Source: Adiantum capillus-veneris
Lineage: Eukaryota > Streptophyta > Polypodiopsida > Polypodiales > Pteridaceae
Direction of reading: 5' to 3'
Assembly (NCBI GenBank): GCA_014529385.2
Contig: CM043968.1
Location: 128,813,018 to 128,877,017 of the forward strand
Length of the DNA: 64,000 nt
Part shown: positions 22,071 to 34,786 of the stretch, one piece after another
How the letters are laid out: every line of letters begins with the position of its first letter
How positions within the stretch are numbered: the first letter of the stretch is position 1
Made by a program: the position numbers and the translations under genes
Notes under the pieces: generated by a model
Database searches by the model: none
What the model was told of the DNA's origin: nothing
The model's input: only the letters and a program-made list of their open reading frames with translations

Positions 22071-23652
22071 GAATCCCTTTCAAATCGAGATAGAGGAGGA
22101 GCTGCCTTGCTCTAACGAGGCACCCAAAGATAAGCTGTACCATTTTCTCTATAGAATTGGGCTTCAGCAACGGGAGTAGGAATTCAATACTATTTTCAAT
22201 CCCGCCTTCTCATTGCAAGAGTTTTTGGCTTCTGCATCACATTTACTTGCAGGGTTTTATCAGACATACGATCAACAGACAATCAGCAGCACATTTGAGT
22301 TTGGGGATTGTCAATATGTTCATATGAAGGATATCAATTTTGATCGTTTAAAGAAAGATATTTTCTATAAAAGCATCCTCAAGTTGCCATTGCAGTCTCG
22401 CAGGAATGACATCAGATGTCCCGTACATAATCAAAAGTGTTGAGTTGCAGAATACTATGCTAGGTTCATACTCTTTTTGAATGTTAATCAGGCGATCACC
22501 ACGACACAGCAGAGAAGGCCAAGAGCAGTCACCGTTCAGTCATTAGTGAAGAGCTGGTGCAACCACCTAGTGGTGCTTTGCGTGTTTCAAAATGTGTTCA
22601 GTTGCCAGAGGGAGCTTTGCCAACAAATGTACTTCCTATCGTCCCCATCGGTTATCATCATTATGTAATGCTCAATGATATCATGGAACTGTTTGACTTA
22701 AGAGAGGACTACTGCCTTGCTATAGTCGCTCAAAATATACAAGAGGATGGCAGTATAATTGACCCTACCGATGACAAGTATTCTATCATGGATGCTCACT
22801 ATGTAATAGCGGGTGAGTTTATTGAACCAACAGAGGCACTAGCAATGATATACAAGGATGCAGCCACATGTGCCGCGATGCTTCCAACAGAGTCGGAGTT
22901 CAAGGCGGTACAAGAAAGGCTTGGAATATAGAGTGGGGAGAAGTGATCCATCAATGACATTGACGCCGTCCTTATCCTCTGCAAATGAGAGTACACTTGA
23001 CTTAAGGAATGCTGCATTACTCGCAGAAGACAAAAATCAGAAGGTATACACTCATGTATAAAAAAAATTACTTCCTTGTATGAGAGTTTCATGTGTATAT
23101 ACCAACACTTGGCTTTTATTTCTTGTAGCTCGTAGTCTATGATGATAAGTTCATTCCTTGTCCCCGTGGAAGAGGTAAAGGAGACTTGGGAAAGAATTCC
23201 TCTCTTGGTCAGTACTTGGAGAATTTGAACGCTCCAAATTCCTCTGCCTCAATTACAGTTTCCCCAAAGACAAGGCTGAATTTCCCCTTTTTGTATTGAA
23301 AACACTCTCAAGATATCTAGGAGGCGCGGCCATCAGATGGAATGCAGACAAGGTGATACTGCTAGACAAGCAAGCAGCGGTCTCAATTTTTGGTGCAGGG
23401 CCTGGCATGTATGGTCTAGCTTGTGGAATCACAGACCCACGCTAGTTTCCACAATATGGCAAACATGATCTGTTGAAACAAAAGCAACCAATCATTCAAC
23501 TTATAGAAGAGGCCCCGCAGGTTGAGGCAACTGAGGAGACCCAATTGGTTGACCTTAACATGCTTGCGACGGATGCTGATGATGAAACGCTTCATTCAAA
23601 GAGGCCAAGGCACGAGGAAGAGGGTCCTGCAAATAAGGGCAAGAGGCCATAA
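22071..23652 (+). pseudogene. X gene D: spliced gene of unknown function
   Basis: Starts MNPFQIEIEEELP. Exon 1 runs to 23043; an 85-bp intron (GTATAC...TTGTAG, 23044-23128) follows; exon 2 ends at TAA 23652. Recognisable stretches include FEFGDCQYVHMKDINFDRLK, ALPTNVLPIVPIGYHHYVML, REDYCLAIVAQNIQEDGS and, in exon 2, FPLFVLKTLSRYLGGAA. The C-terminus is acidic then basic (KRPRHEEEG ... KGKRP), like a nuclear localisation signal. Two in-frame stops and at least three frameshifts. No family recognised. Confidence 0.6.
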
Positions 23653-23961
23653 TATTTTGTATCATTTCCAGATGACTAGAAATAAATAAATGTATTTGTT
23701 TTATGCATCAAAGTTAATTTGATTATGTAACAATGTCTTGCAATGTTTTTTTTTGCTGCAACCATCATTCACAATATGAAAAGTTGAAATTACATCGATT
23801 CTTCTAGATACATTAAGTTTGCTGTTTGGATGTTGCTATGGCTGAGAGTTATGCATAACTTGCAACAGTGTTGTTCAAACCCTTCCGACTCGTTGTTTTT
23901 GTAGCCGCCAATCTTCATGTTGCCTAGCCGTAGACGATAACTCCCATATCTTTGTTCTTTG
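23653..23961. other. Intergenic space between convergent X genes D and E
   Basis: AT-rich 3' flanks of genes D and E. No other feature seen. Confidence 0.5.
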
Positions 23962-26620
23962 CTATTTTTTGGCTAATCTCACCGCATGGCCAATTTGACT
24001 TTGTTTGACTTGTTCCTTGCGATGTGACTTGTGCATTAGTTTTTGATACGTCCATTGGTGTAGCTCATCTAAGCTATTTTCTTTGTCCGCACCACCTCCA
24101 TGTCGAGTGTGACTGAAATAACCAGTACGCGCTTGGTAGTGGGTTTTTTCCATGCCCTGTGTGGACCAAACACCCAAGCTGCCATATTGCCTTGCAAACC
24201 AAGGCATGTGTTACAGATAATGTGTTGCACACAAAGCATGCAGACATTATAAGGATGAGTATTTGGATTTCAAAAGATTATCATGTCTTCAAAAAAATTA
24301 CAGTACCATGTAGTGAGTAATATGTTGATTTGTCCACGCACTTATGAATGTTTTGTGGTAGGTCTCCACGGATTCTTGGAAATTTGTATAGTCCCCCATC
24401 AGTCCATGAACTCAATTCACAAAACCTAAATATTGTGTACAAATTTTTCCATTCCTTTGCTTTGCGAGTTCTTGCTGCACCATTGTCTGCATGGTCAACT
24501 ATAGCTTTGTGCAGATTTTTCCACCTGTTGTATCTTAATGCTTGTCTTTCTTATGCACTTTGGATTTTGCGTTGTCATCTAGTTGTGGGCACGGAAAGGA
24601 AGAGTCAAGCTTTCACACCACCACTGGATAGCTTCTTTGGAACATCACAACCATTTTTCGATCTCTTCTCATCCTGCTCTATCTTAACATGTCCTCCGTG
24701 CAAACCCATTTCTGAGAAGGCCGTCTCTAAGGCTGAGATTGCCCTTTGCTTCACAGAGAGAGGTTGAGTGGTCCAGGAAAAACAGATGTAGAGAAACATT
24801 AGTTTTTCTATTATTCTACAAAGTGTATTCATTGTGCATATGTGTACTCTAGAAAGTGAGATATCCAAAATGGGTGGAAAGTTAGGGTCCCGTAGATGCC
24901 TATCTGGAGCTCTCCTCCAAAATGGTTTGTCAAGGATGTGAACCCCTCCCATGCAATACAAGCAACGGATTTTTCTTGTTGCTCCTTTGGAAGTGTTGTA
25001 CATGCATTCAAGGTTTTTTGGTCTCTAGCCATGTGCCACTCAACAGTGTAGGATCCCATGTCCTCCACATCCAATTTCTTTCCATTTCTCTGTTCGCTTA
25101 TTGTTTCTGGTATGTTTGTTTGATGAAAAACCAAATTCAATATATCAAAGTTCTTAGTGGGCACTTGAAAGGATAATTTTGAACTTTTTACAATGCACAT
25201 TTGAAAGCATTCAACTGAAACATAACGATAAATTATCTTAAACATAACTTCTACGAATCTTGACCATCACAAGAAGGCAGATGTTGTGCTCTAAAAACAC
25301 ACTAAAGTTTTGAGGATCATCTGGTCCAATGCTTGCATCCAGAGATCTATTCATAAGTGTGATTGTGACTCACTCAACCTTTGTCTCCTTTACAAGCTCG
25401 CACTCATCTAGCTTGATGACAAACTTCAAGATGCCGTTGCACTCTTTAGCAGTGACATCGAAAAACTGCACAATGTATGACTGCAGCGCGATGATATCAT
25501 AAAAAATATTGTTATAATTTTCATAGACCATTTCTTCTCCTTGGCAATCTGTATGTTGATTCAATGTGGAAAGGACTTCTTAGATTTTGAAGCACCTTCT
25601 CATTGACTTCCCATCTTGTTTTTTGAACAAAGAAAGGGTTTGGATGTGTTCTTGATGCGGAACTTTTTGACCTGTCTTTGCATAGACCTGAGTGAGAGGA
25701 GTTAAGAATCAAAACTCTTTCCTAGTGGAACAACACTGCAAATGATGCTACATACTTGAAAATGGCAGCATATCCCTTATTGGATATACCAGCTTCATCC
25801 AAAATTGATTAACATCCAGGGCAGGGAGTTGGTTCTCCTTTAAAAGGTTGTCAAGCTATTTAGAAACAATCTTACCATAGTACATATCATCCAAGAGGCC
25901 AGCTACGTTTTTGCGATTCAATATGAGCCCGTAATGGGCCGAGGAGGTGGTTGTGCTATGCTTCACTTCCTTGTCAGGGTGAAGCAAACATCTGCACAAG
26001 CATGTTAGTAGTAAGAGATGTGAGAGTTTATGAATATAAAGCTAAGAAGGATAGATGCACTCACTTGATGGCTTGCACTCTTTTCTTAATTCCTCTCGAG
26101 CCAGCTTTCAAGTCCTCGATGTCTCTTAGTTTTCTTTCTCTTTGGCGAAGACCTAGCGCTGTTTTTTTTTCTGAGTTGTTATGTAAGCTCCTTGATGGTC
26201 TCCTTGCTTCCTTCAACCTGTTGAGCACATTGCATGACTTTCTGGTGTAAGTGGACATTCTCGTTGTATACAATATCTCTCTCTTGTTGCAGAACGTCAT
26301 TTCTTGTAGCCAACTGCTTAGTGTAGCCATACAAGACATGGTGGCTATCTCCGACATAGTTCACTAAGGATGTAACATCCTTAAAAGGTGGAGTGGAGTT
26401 TGTGACAGGATGTTTTGGATACATACGGTCGTCCAGCCAAAGGTCCACATTTTTCATGTCTTGTGATCTTAAGTTCTCCTTTGAAGCTTCAAAAAGCGTC
26501 TGCTATTTGTTTTTCTTGTAGAGGGGTTCATAATCTCATGAGAGCTCTATGTGCATGTGATATTCCTCATAGAAGTTCTTTGTGGAGAAGCTACAAGTGT
26601 CGACTGAGACATGACTGATC
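23962..26620 (-). pseudogene. X gene E: large multi-exon gene of unknown family
   Basis: Exon 1 (to 26065) has FYEEYHMHIEL, DLWLDDRMYPKHPV and a coiled-coil stretch (NDVLQQERDIVYNENVHLHQ). Exon 2 is 25756-25991 (HPDKEVKHSTTTSSAHYGLI, then LVYPIRDMLPF). Exon 3 starts at 25687 and includes VYENYNNIFYDIIALQSYIV and TLMNRSLDASI. Later parts read MGGVHILDKPFWRRAPD, LSRVHICTMNTLCRIIEKL and GLHGGHVKIEQDEKRSKNGC. The 3' end (23962-24207) reads LGVWSTQGMEKTHYQARTGY and FSHTRHGGGADKENSL. It resembles long uncharacterised, possibly transposon-borne proteins, but I cannot name the family. Several stops and frameshifts. Confidence 0.55.
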
Positions 26621-26954
26621 AAAACTGTGTGCAGAAGGAGGTGGGGGTGATTGGAGAATGGCAATTTGAATATCATGCACGCAAGAGAAAACATAGGAGG
26701 AAATGAGGGGAAGAAGGAGGCGAGGAAACACAGCTTAGTTTTCAAAAATGCCAAAGATTGAGATATTCGGCATGGAATTCAGTAGCCACCACGCACAGTG
26801 AAGTGTTATCATGACTGGAATACTTTTTGGGTTTTTTAATAAACGTACCTTGCATGAATAAGATATCCAGATTTTAGAAAAAACAGGTATGAAAAAGGAT
26901 TAAAATGAATTTTCTATTCTCTCTCTCTACGCTGACATGGCATTTCTTACAAGG

Positions 26955-26964
26955 CCCAAATTTG
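26955..26964. repeat. Target-site duplication of X, right
   Basis: CCCAAATTTG, identical to 12299-12308. Confidence 0.75.
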
Positions 26965-27019
26965 AGTCCAAAACTTTCCTAATTGATAGGCATGTCCTTG
27001 CTTCCCACACTTGAACTAA

Positions 27020-28532
27020 CAGTTATCTTTCCAATAACGCTCTAGCTCTTTAGGAGAGAGTTTATTTTTTCCTTTATAAACTCCCTTCTCCTTCGCTTTG
27101 TTGTTGTTGGCATTGCCTTTGGGAGACTTTTAGACATTGTCCTTCCCCTTAGGCTCGTTACGGTCCTTGTTTTCCACGGTCTTAAGATTTCTCTTAGTCC
27201 CTTGTTGGAAATTGATTGTGAAGCCACCATGGTATGGTGTATGACCGCAAATATGGTGTGTGGCCTTTGGGAGTTAGCATACTCCGCCATATCCTCGGTT
27301 GAACTTGCACAAAATTGTTGTTTTTACTCTCCAAAATCGATCTTTTTGAAGATAGTGGCTTTGAGATGTAAATCCTAAAACTTGTCTACATATTTATGGA
27401 TAGATTCGTAGGGAGAGAGCTTCAAGCTTCACCATTTGGTGAGTACTTTGTCTTTGGCATCGGTAGCCAAAAACTGCTTCATGATGGAAGCTCTTAAAGC
27501 TTTCCACGTTTGTGGAGCTTCACCATTTGCTTGTAAGCTAGAGCACCATTGCCTGGTGGACTTTTGAAAATGTATAGCTACATGGCGTAGCTTAAAGGAT
27601 ACCGTGAAGCCCTCATCTCCAAACGCCACATCAAATTGTTGGATGAAGACCAAGACTTTGTCCGTAGCACCAAAGGTGCCATCGCAGGTAAGGAAAGAGA
27701 TGTTCTTTCCCCCTCTTTGAACTTCAATGAGCTTGGACGGCCTCTTCCACGCAGCATAGGATTTCCTATGGCCTCTTCTTTTAGGTGGTTCAAGAGCTGC
27801 ACCATCACTTTCTTGAGAAGAGCAAGAATATGAGGAGGAGGGAGAAGAGGGTGACCTCTTTCTTGCCTTTTTCTTCCCTTGTTCCTCCTTGTTTGCACCG
27901 TCACTTTCTTTAGAATAGGAAGAGGATGAAGAACATGGAGAGGAGGGTGACCTCTTTCTCGGCTTTTTCTTCTCTTGTTTTCTCTTGTCCCTCTTTGAAT
28001 TATGGTGTAGAGAAGTGTTTAATGGTCTTCTCCATTTAGGGGGTATTGGAGACCGTTTTGTCAGCCGTCTTCGTGGAGCTATCTCTGCCAAGGTGGCAAG
28101 AGACTCACTTCTTTCTTGTTCTTTCACTAGGGGCTCTACCATTGAAACTTGAGTTCTCCTTTGGGAAGGAGATGCATCATCGAGCAGTAGATTTTTCAGC
28201 CCTTCGTACGGATCCTCTTCTTCTTCCCTTATCGGAAAGGCGTTTCTTTTGGAAGTCTCACAAGGACACTGCCTAGGTACTCTCTCTTCTTGGTGGGGAG
28301 TTTGAAGAATACCATGGGTGCGCAATTGCTGTAGCACTTTGACTTGGAGGGATGGGTTGCCCAGGGCTTGTTGTAGCCTAGAGACAAGATAGTTTACAAG
28401 CATAGGGGCATCATTAGTTGCTCTTTCATTAGCAAAATCAAAGCTATCAACATTCATTTCAATCTCTTTTCCTTTGTCAGCCATACTAGAAACTTTTAGG
28501 TGTAAACTTTTACTTGTACTTTGGTACTTCAA
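27020..28532 (-). pseudogene. Gypsy-M Gag
   Basis: The frame from 28532 (MKYQSTSKSL; a later Met, MADKGKEIEM, may be the real start) runs 367 codons. It has a Lys/Ser-rich middle with duplicated RKRSPSSP blocks, then the retrotransposon Gag core (VLVFIQQFDVAFGDEG, HVAIHFQKSTRQWCSSL, WKALRASIMKQF). After a stop near 27429 the coding continues in other frames to KLSPKELERYWKDN and a zinc knuckle (C-stop-FKCGKQGH) at about 27010-27060, directly beside the X insertion. Confidence 0.85.
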
Positions 28533-28939
28533 GCCCTAGTTGCTACTCCTCTTTACCTTCAAAGATAAGCACTCAAGCATCTATACCCGTGGCTCAAATA
28601 TCATTAATTACAAGGAATAGAAGAGAGGGTCTTTCACCACCAAAATAGCACCAAGTCTTGTCAAGCTTCTAATAGCTTAATAGTGGTTAAGCCGTAGGCA
28701 AAGCCGTAGGCAAAGCCGTAGGCAAAGCCGTAGGCAAAGCCGTAGGCAAAGCCGTAGGCAAGCCCCGTGGGACTCCACTATTAAGACCATAGCTCTTGAC
28801 GGTGATGCCCCGTTATCTGCACAAAGCAGGCGCACTGCAAGGCTGAAAAATCCCTATTCTACTTACTCTTTTGCAATTAATAACACCAACCATTTGTAGC
28901 AAGCTTGAGGACCTCTCTTCTTGAGAAAGCAAAGAGAAA
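28533..28939 (-). other. Gypsy-M leader
   Basis: Untranslated stretch between primer site and Gag, including the 12-bp tandem repeat. Confidence 0.6.
28691..28762. repeat. 12-bp tandem repeat GCCGTAGGCAAA x6
   Basis: Six near-perfect units in the Gypsy-M leader, beginning at 28691; the last unit is imperfect. Confidence 0.95.
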
Positions 28940-28957
28940 CCAATCGCTTTGATACCA
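28940..28957 (-). promoter_or_regulatory. Gypsy-M primer binding site
   Basis: Minus-strand TGGTATCAAAGCGATTGG one base inside the 5' LTR end at 28959. It matches initiator tRNA-Met and sets the element's orientation. Confidence 0.9.
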
Positions 28958-28958
28958 A

Positions 28959-30834
<1,876 letters not shown>

Positions 30835-33468
30835 CATACTCTAATGATGGGCATGAACAAAAACACACCATGGGCCTCATTTGTTAGTAAAGCACCGCTA
30901 CATGGTAGCCCAATGCCTGCAAAAGTACCTACAAGTGTGTATCAATCAAATGCACCTATAGGGCCTCGTGCTCATGTAGCTCCTACCCCTCCCATTGTTT
31001 CAACAACTTATGCTCCACAACCACAACATCTGAACTCTTATTTCAATGGGACCATACCGGATAGCATTAGCATGTCACTTCCCACGTCTGCTATGCCCAG
31101 GGCCTCACATATGAACTTTGGGCCACCACATGGCACAACAGCATACCAAACTTGGAACCCAAGGGCTTCCTATACGCCTAACCCAATGCCAATACCTACT
31201 CCACATGTAGTCTCGAGAGCGCTTGGTGTCCCCACTATACCTGCTCACTTGGGTAACCTGGCAACATTCGCTCAAGCTATTGGTCGATCCATTGCTGAAA
31301 ATATGCGTAACACACATGATAGAGAGCCTAGAAGTAAGGCAGTACAAATAGCCAAGCTCACATAAAAATTTAGTGGAGACAGGGATGTGAGAAAGCATAT
31401 TGAATTATTTGAACAAATATGTGATTCCCTGGGAGAACACAATGACCTGCATAAGAGTAATGCTTTAAGCCTGACCTTGAGTGTAAAGGTTGGGGATTGG
31501 TATAGAACCCTAAGGGTGGAAGAGAAATCAATTTAACCTACTCTTAGGAGATTGTTCTTGAAAGAGTACATACAAGAGAGAGTACTTTGGGGTGTAGCAT
31601 CTCAGCTCCAAAAATCCCAGTGAGAGGAAGGGGAGTTCGTGAGAGACTTTATTAGTCACTTGAAGCATTTTAATTCTCGTAATCCAAATGAGCGCTTCAA
31701 TAATAACCAATTTCTTGATAGATTCATAAGGAGACTATGATATGTGGATATCTACAATAGCCTAGTCATTAGAGGAATCACCACTTGGGAAGAAGTTACC
31801 ACCAATGCGATCCAATTGGAGGAAAACTTAAATGATTCAAGGAGAAAGAGTGTCTATTGAGCCTAAATATACTAGCTCCTCCCAAGCATCAAGTCATGAG
31901 CCAATGACCATAAAGCCTATTGCTAAATAGCCAAAGATATCTAAGATGACTTTAGCAGATCGTACAAAGGCCATTCAAGAAAGTCTTAGAGAAAATTGTG
32001 CTCCACAAAACCATCATATGTATCCAAGAAGGGAGCAACAATGGTGCTTAGTTTTCTATGGTCCACATAGTACCAGTGAATGCCCTATGTTTAGAGTGAA
32101 ATTTAATGGGAATCGCAATGATGTGGAGATATGGTCATCCAGCCAAGGATTGCATAGTATTTAAACGCGTGATGGCCAATAGACCAACCTTAGCATGGAC
32201 GGACACACTCGAGTGCCTGCATTAATGCCTGCCATACCTCTTGAACACACATGGTCCCTAGGGCCCAAAATATTGTTCAAACAAGACCCTTACCACCTCT
32301 AGTGCTAGGACCACAACCCCCACATCCGAGAATCACTTATGTGAATCAAGTAGGTTGTGAGTCATCTATTGTTGGTTTGAAAGGTTGTGAGGAAGATATA
32401 GATCCTAATATTGCCTATGGAATTGATGCGCTTGAAGAAAGTCTACAATAGTACATGGAGGACTATTGGGGACAAGTCAAACATGTCTATCAAGTAGCTG
32501 CTCTTGCTGCAAGAGTCCAAAATATCAATTTCACTGCCAAGAGACCACCTCTTCAATGCTACGAGTATGGGGATCCACATCGTGTAGCCAAATGTTCTAT
32601 TAGATTACAAAAAAATGCCACACTAATGCAAATGGCAATCAAGCAAGCACATCTACAATGCCGATACTCATGTTTAATCGATGTAGCATAGATCATTTCA
32701 TTGCCCAATGTTTGAATAATCTAAATGCTCCAAAGATAACTCCATTGAATTTAATTGAGGTCACTGAGGAGCCAACACAAAGTACACATGTGGTACCAAT
32801 AAATATATTCACACGATTGATGCTCAAAAACCAAATTTATATTCTTGAAGAAAGAGAAACAGCATCAATTGCCCAATCTCACAAGAAGAAGAAAACACAA
32901 AGGAAGAGACCACAAAATGCAGTGAAGTCAGATCCCAGTTTGAAGACCAACATAGGGACTAGTGAGTATATATGAATGTCACTGAAGAGGATTTTGATTC
33001 AGGTGAGACCATGGAGACTAAAACAACCAATAGAAAAGAAAAAACAAGGAAGATCGTCATGAGCCACAATGGCCAGGACCCAAGAAAAAGATACAAACTT
33101 ACCCAAACCCTACAGAGGAGATCAAGGGAGTCAAGCAATTAATGGGTTTGGTAGAAGATACCCAAAGAGATCTAGAGCTAGCACCTAGGCCGATCCAGAT
33201 TACAGACACAGTGTTCCCTATGCAAAAGCAACCTCACAAAGTCCATAGACCACTAGCCATACCAAGTGTCATCCAAAAAGAAAGTGACTTTAAGTCATGG
33301 GAAAGTGGGCGTACTCCCTTCTTGTTGGAGAGAATGTTTATAGAGGGACTACCTGATCCTATCGAAGAAATGGAGATCCCATCTTCCCCATGTCAAGGGA
33401 TTGAAGCCCAAAAAGTGCCGTTAAATATTTCCAAGTTGATGGATTTTCATGGCTTCAAAAGTTAGAAC
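30835..33468 (+). pseudogene. Gypsy-O Gag (continuation)
   Basis: The frame resumes after Gypsy-M. A Pro/Met-rich part (30835-31365) is followed by the Gag core in several frames: FSGDRDVRKHIELFEQICD, GDWYRTL, LFLKEYIQ, EFVRDFISHLKHF. Three degenerate zinc-knuckle-like motifs follow (WCLVFYGPHSTSEC near 32040; CYEYGDPHRVAKC near 32560; one near 32660), each lacking a Cys. The rest to 33465 is Lys-rich and ends ISKLMDFHGFKS, immediately before Copia-C. Many stops. Confidence 0.75.
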
Positions 33469-33663
33469 TGTTGGGATTCAGGCCAACTGGCTGAACATCC
33501 CACTTACTACTAACCCATGTACTAACTTAACCAAAAATACACTTATTCTTTATACAAAGAGAATAAGGAGCTACAATAGGATAAAGTTGTTGTGCGCTCC
33601 ACCCGACAACAAGTCTCTCTCTTTCTCTCTCGGCGCTCGCACACGCTTCCCGTGGCACCTTCA
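33469..33663 (+). repeat. Copia-C 5' LTR
   Basis: About 195 bp from TGTTGGG to TTCA, followed by the degenerate primer site at 33666-33680. No second copy in the window, so the ends rest on motif position only. Confidence 0.7.
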
Positions 33664-33680
33664 ACTAGTATTAGAGCAGG

Positions 33681-34786
33681 GTTTGTGCTTGCCGTTTTCG
33701 CGTCCGTGCACGCGTACTTTCAAAAGTACAAATAGGTTTTCGATTTTGGCATCGATAAATCCATCGTTCTGAGAGTGTTTCCATCAAGCGTCCTAGGGTT
33801 TTACGCCCCTTTCAAAGTTGTTCGTGCAGTCGAAAGCTTCATCTCAGCTACGCTTCAGGAGTTGTTTCAACTCCACTTGTGTTACAGGTACAGGTACAGA
33901 TACAGGACACAGGTGCGGTTGTTCAGAGACTATTTTGGGATTATATATAGCTGTTTTATGGCTATTATGTGCTATTGAGATGGTGTTTATGGGCTGATTA
34001 GAATCACTTTTTGACATCGACACTGTCTCGGGTTTTTCAAGCATCCATCTCCTCACAGGTTCTTGCATACATACAGGACATCCACGTTTCTTACTGGTTG
34101 CAGTGTTTTGCATCAGCACAGATTTCAGTGGGAGTACTTGATGCGCATATGCATTGTTTTGGCACTTTTGATAGTGATTGAGCTCTTTTGAGAGCGGTTT
34201 TACTCCCCGCAGGGATTTGTTTATTGCTTGCACATTTTGTTTGGCGCCTGTTTGAGCGCGTATATTGCACCTTGCAGTATTGTTGATAGTGGATGTTTGT
34301 TGAGTTGTGAAAACTCCATATGCACCTTTTGTGGAGCCAATTTGGCTTGTTTCTGGCAATCCCGATCGTTTTTGAGACTCGGTTCGGAGGCCCTCTCTAA
34401 GATTCGTCTCGTTTCTTGTCTGCATAACCTTTTGGGAGGGTCAATAGCGTGAGATTTTCTTGAGCTGGGGAATTTTCGAATGTTGAGATCTTGTCGGTGA
34501 TACTGGTTGTTGGAGTACCTCTTTTTGTGGCTCTCCATAGGACATGTATAGAGAGGGCTAGGTGCATTTGACGCCGTGTTGGCAGTCTTGGGTCAACTTT
34601 TGACTTTTTATACACAGTTAGTGGTAGATGCGCCTGTCTTATGCTCTAACAGCATTACTTTTGATGCGTTACTGATCTCTTGTGACAATTTTGGATTGAG
34701 ATTCTGTCAGTTTTTATGGGGGAACTATGCCAAATTTTTCTCGGAATTACCAGTGTTCATCGCCATATTATCTCTAGCTTTCATCC
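33681..34786 (+). other. Copia-C long leader
   Basis: About 1.1 kb between the primer site and the Gag ATG. It is T-rich and starts with CAGGTACAGGTACAGATACAGG near 33887. No coding similarity was recognised. The length is unusual for a copia leader. Confidence 0.55.

Larger units (their letters stand above)
12309..26954. mobile_element. Insert X: unknown DNA element with spliced cargo genes
   Basis: 14.6 kb (about 10.1 kb without Copia-B) between the 10-bp repeats, lying between the Gag zinc knuckle and protease of Gypsy-M. It holds at least four decayed genes with GT-AG introns on both strands, two with own TATA-like boxes, and a palindromic minisatellite. No RT, integrase, helicase, polymerase B or recognisable transposase was seen. 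Ends (GTCCTTTTAGCG left; CCTTGTAAGAAATG on the inverse right) do not form a clear long terminal inverted repeat, although AGCG-TAGAGAGAGA-type text occurs near both. Duplication length and Ulp1-like cargo fit a Mutator-like element of Kaonashi type; this is inference. Confidence 0.6.

Noticed and set aside
12309-26954. Polinton/Maverick element, suggested by the Ulp1-like protease
   Set aside because: No polymerase B, integrase, packaging ATPase or capsid gene seen, and the duplication is about 10 bp rather than 6.
12309-26954. Helitron with captured genes
   Set aside because: Helitrons leave no target duplication, and no Rep/helicase or CTRR end hairpin was found.
27042-27290. Separate basic 82-aa protein on the minus strand
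   Set aside because: It is a shifted frame of the Gypsy-M Gag tail, which ends in the zinc knuckle in another frame.
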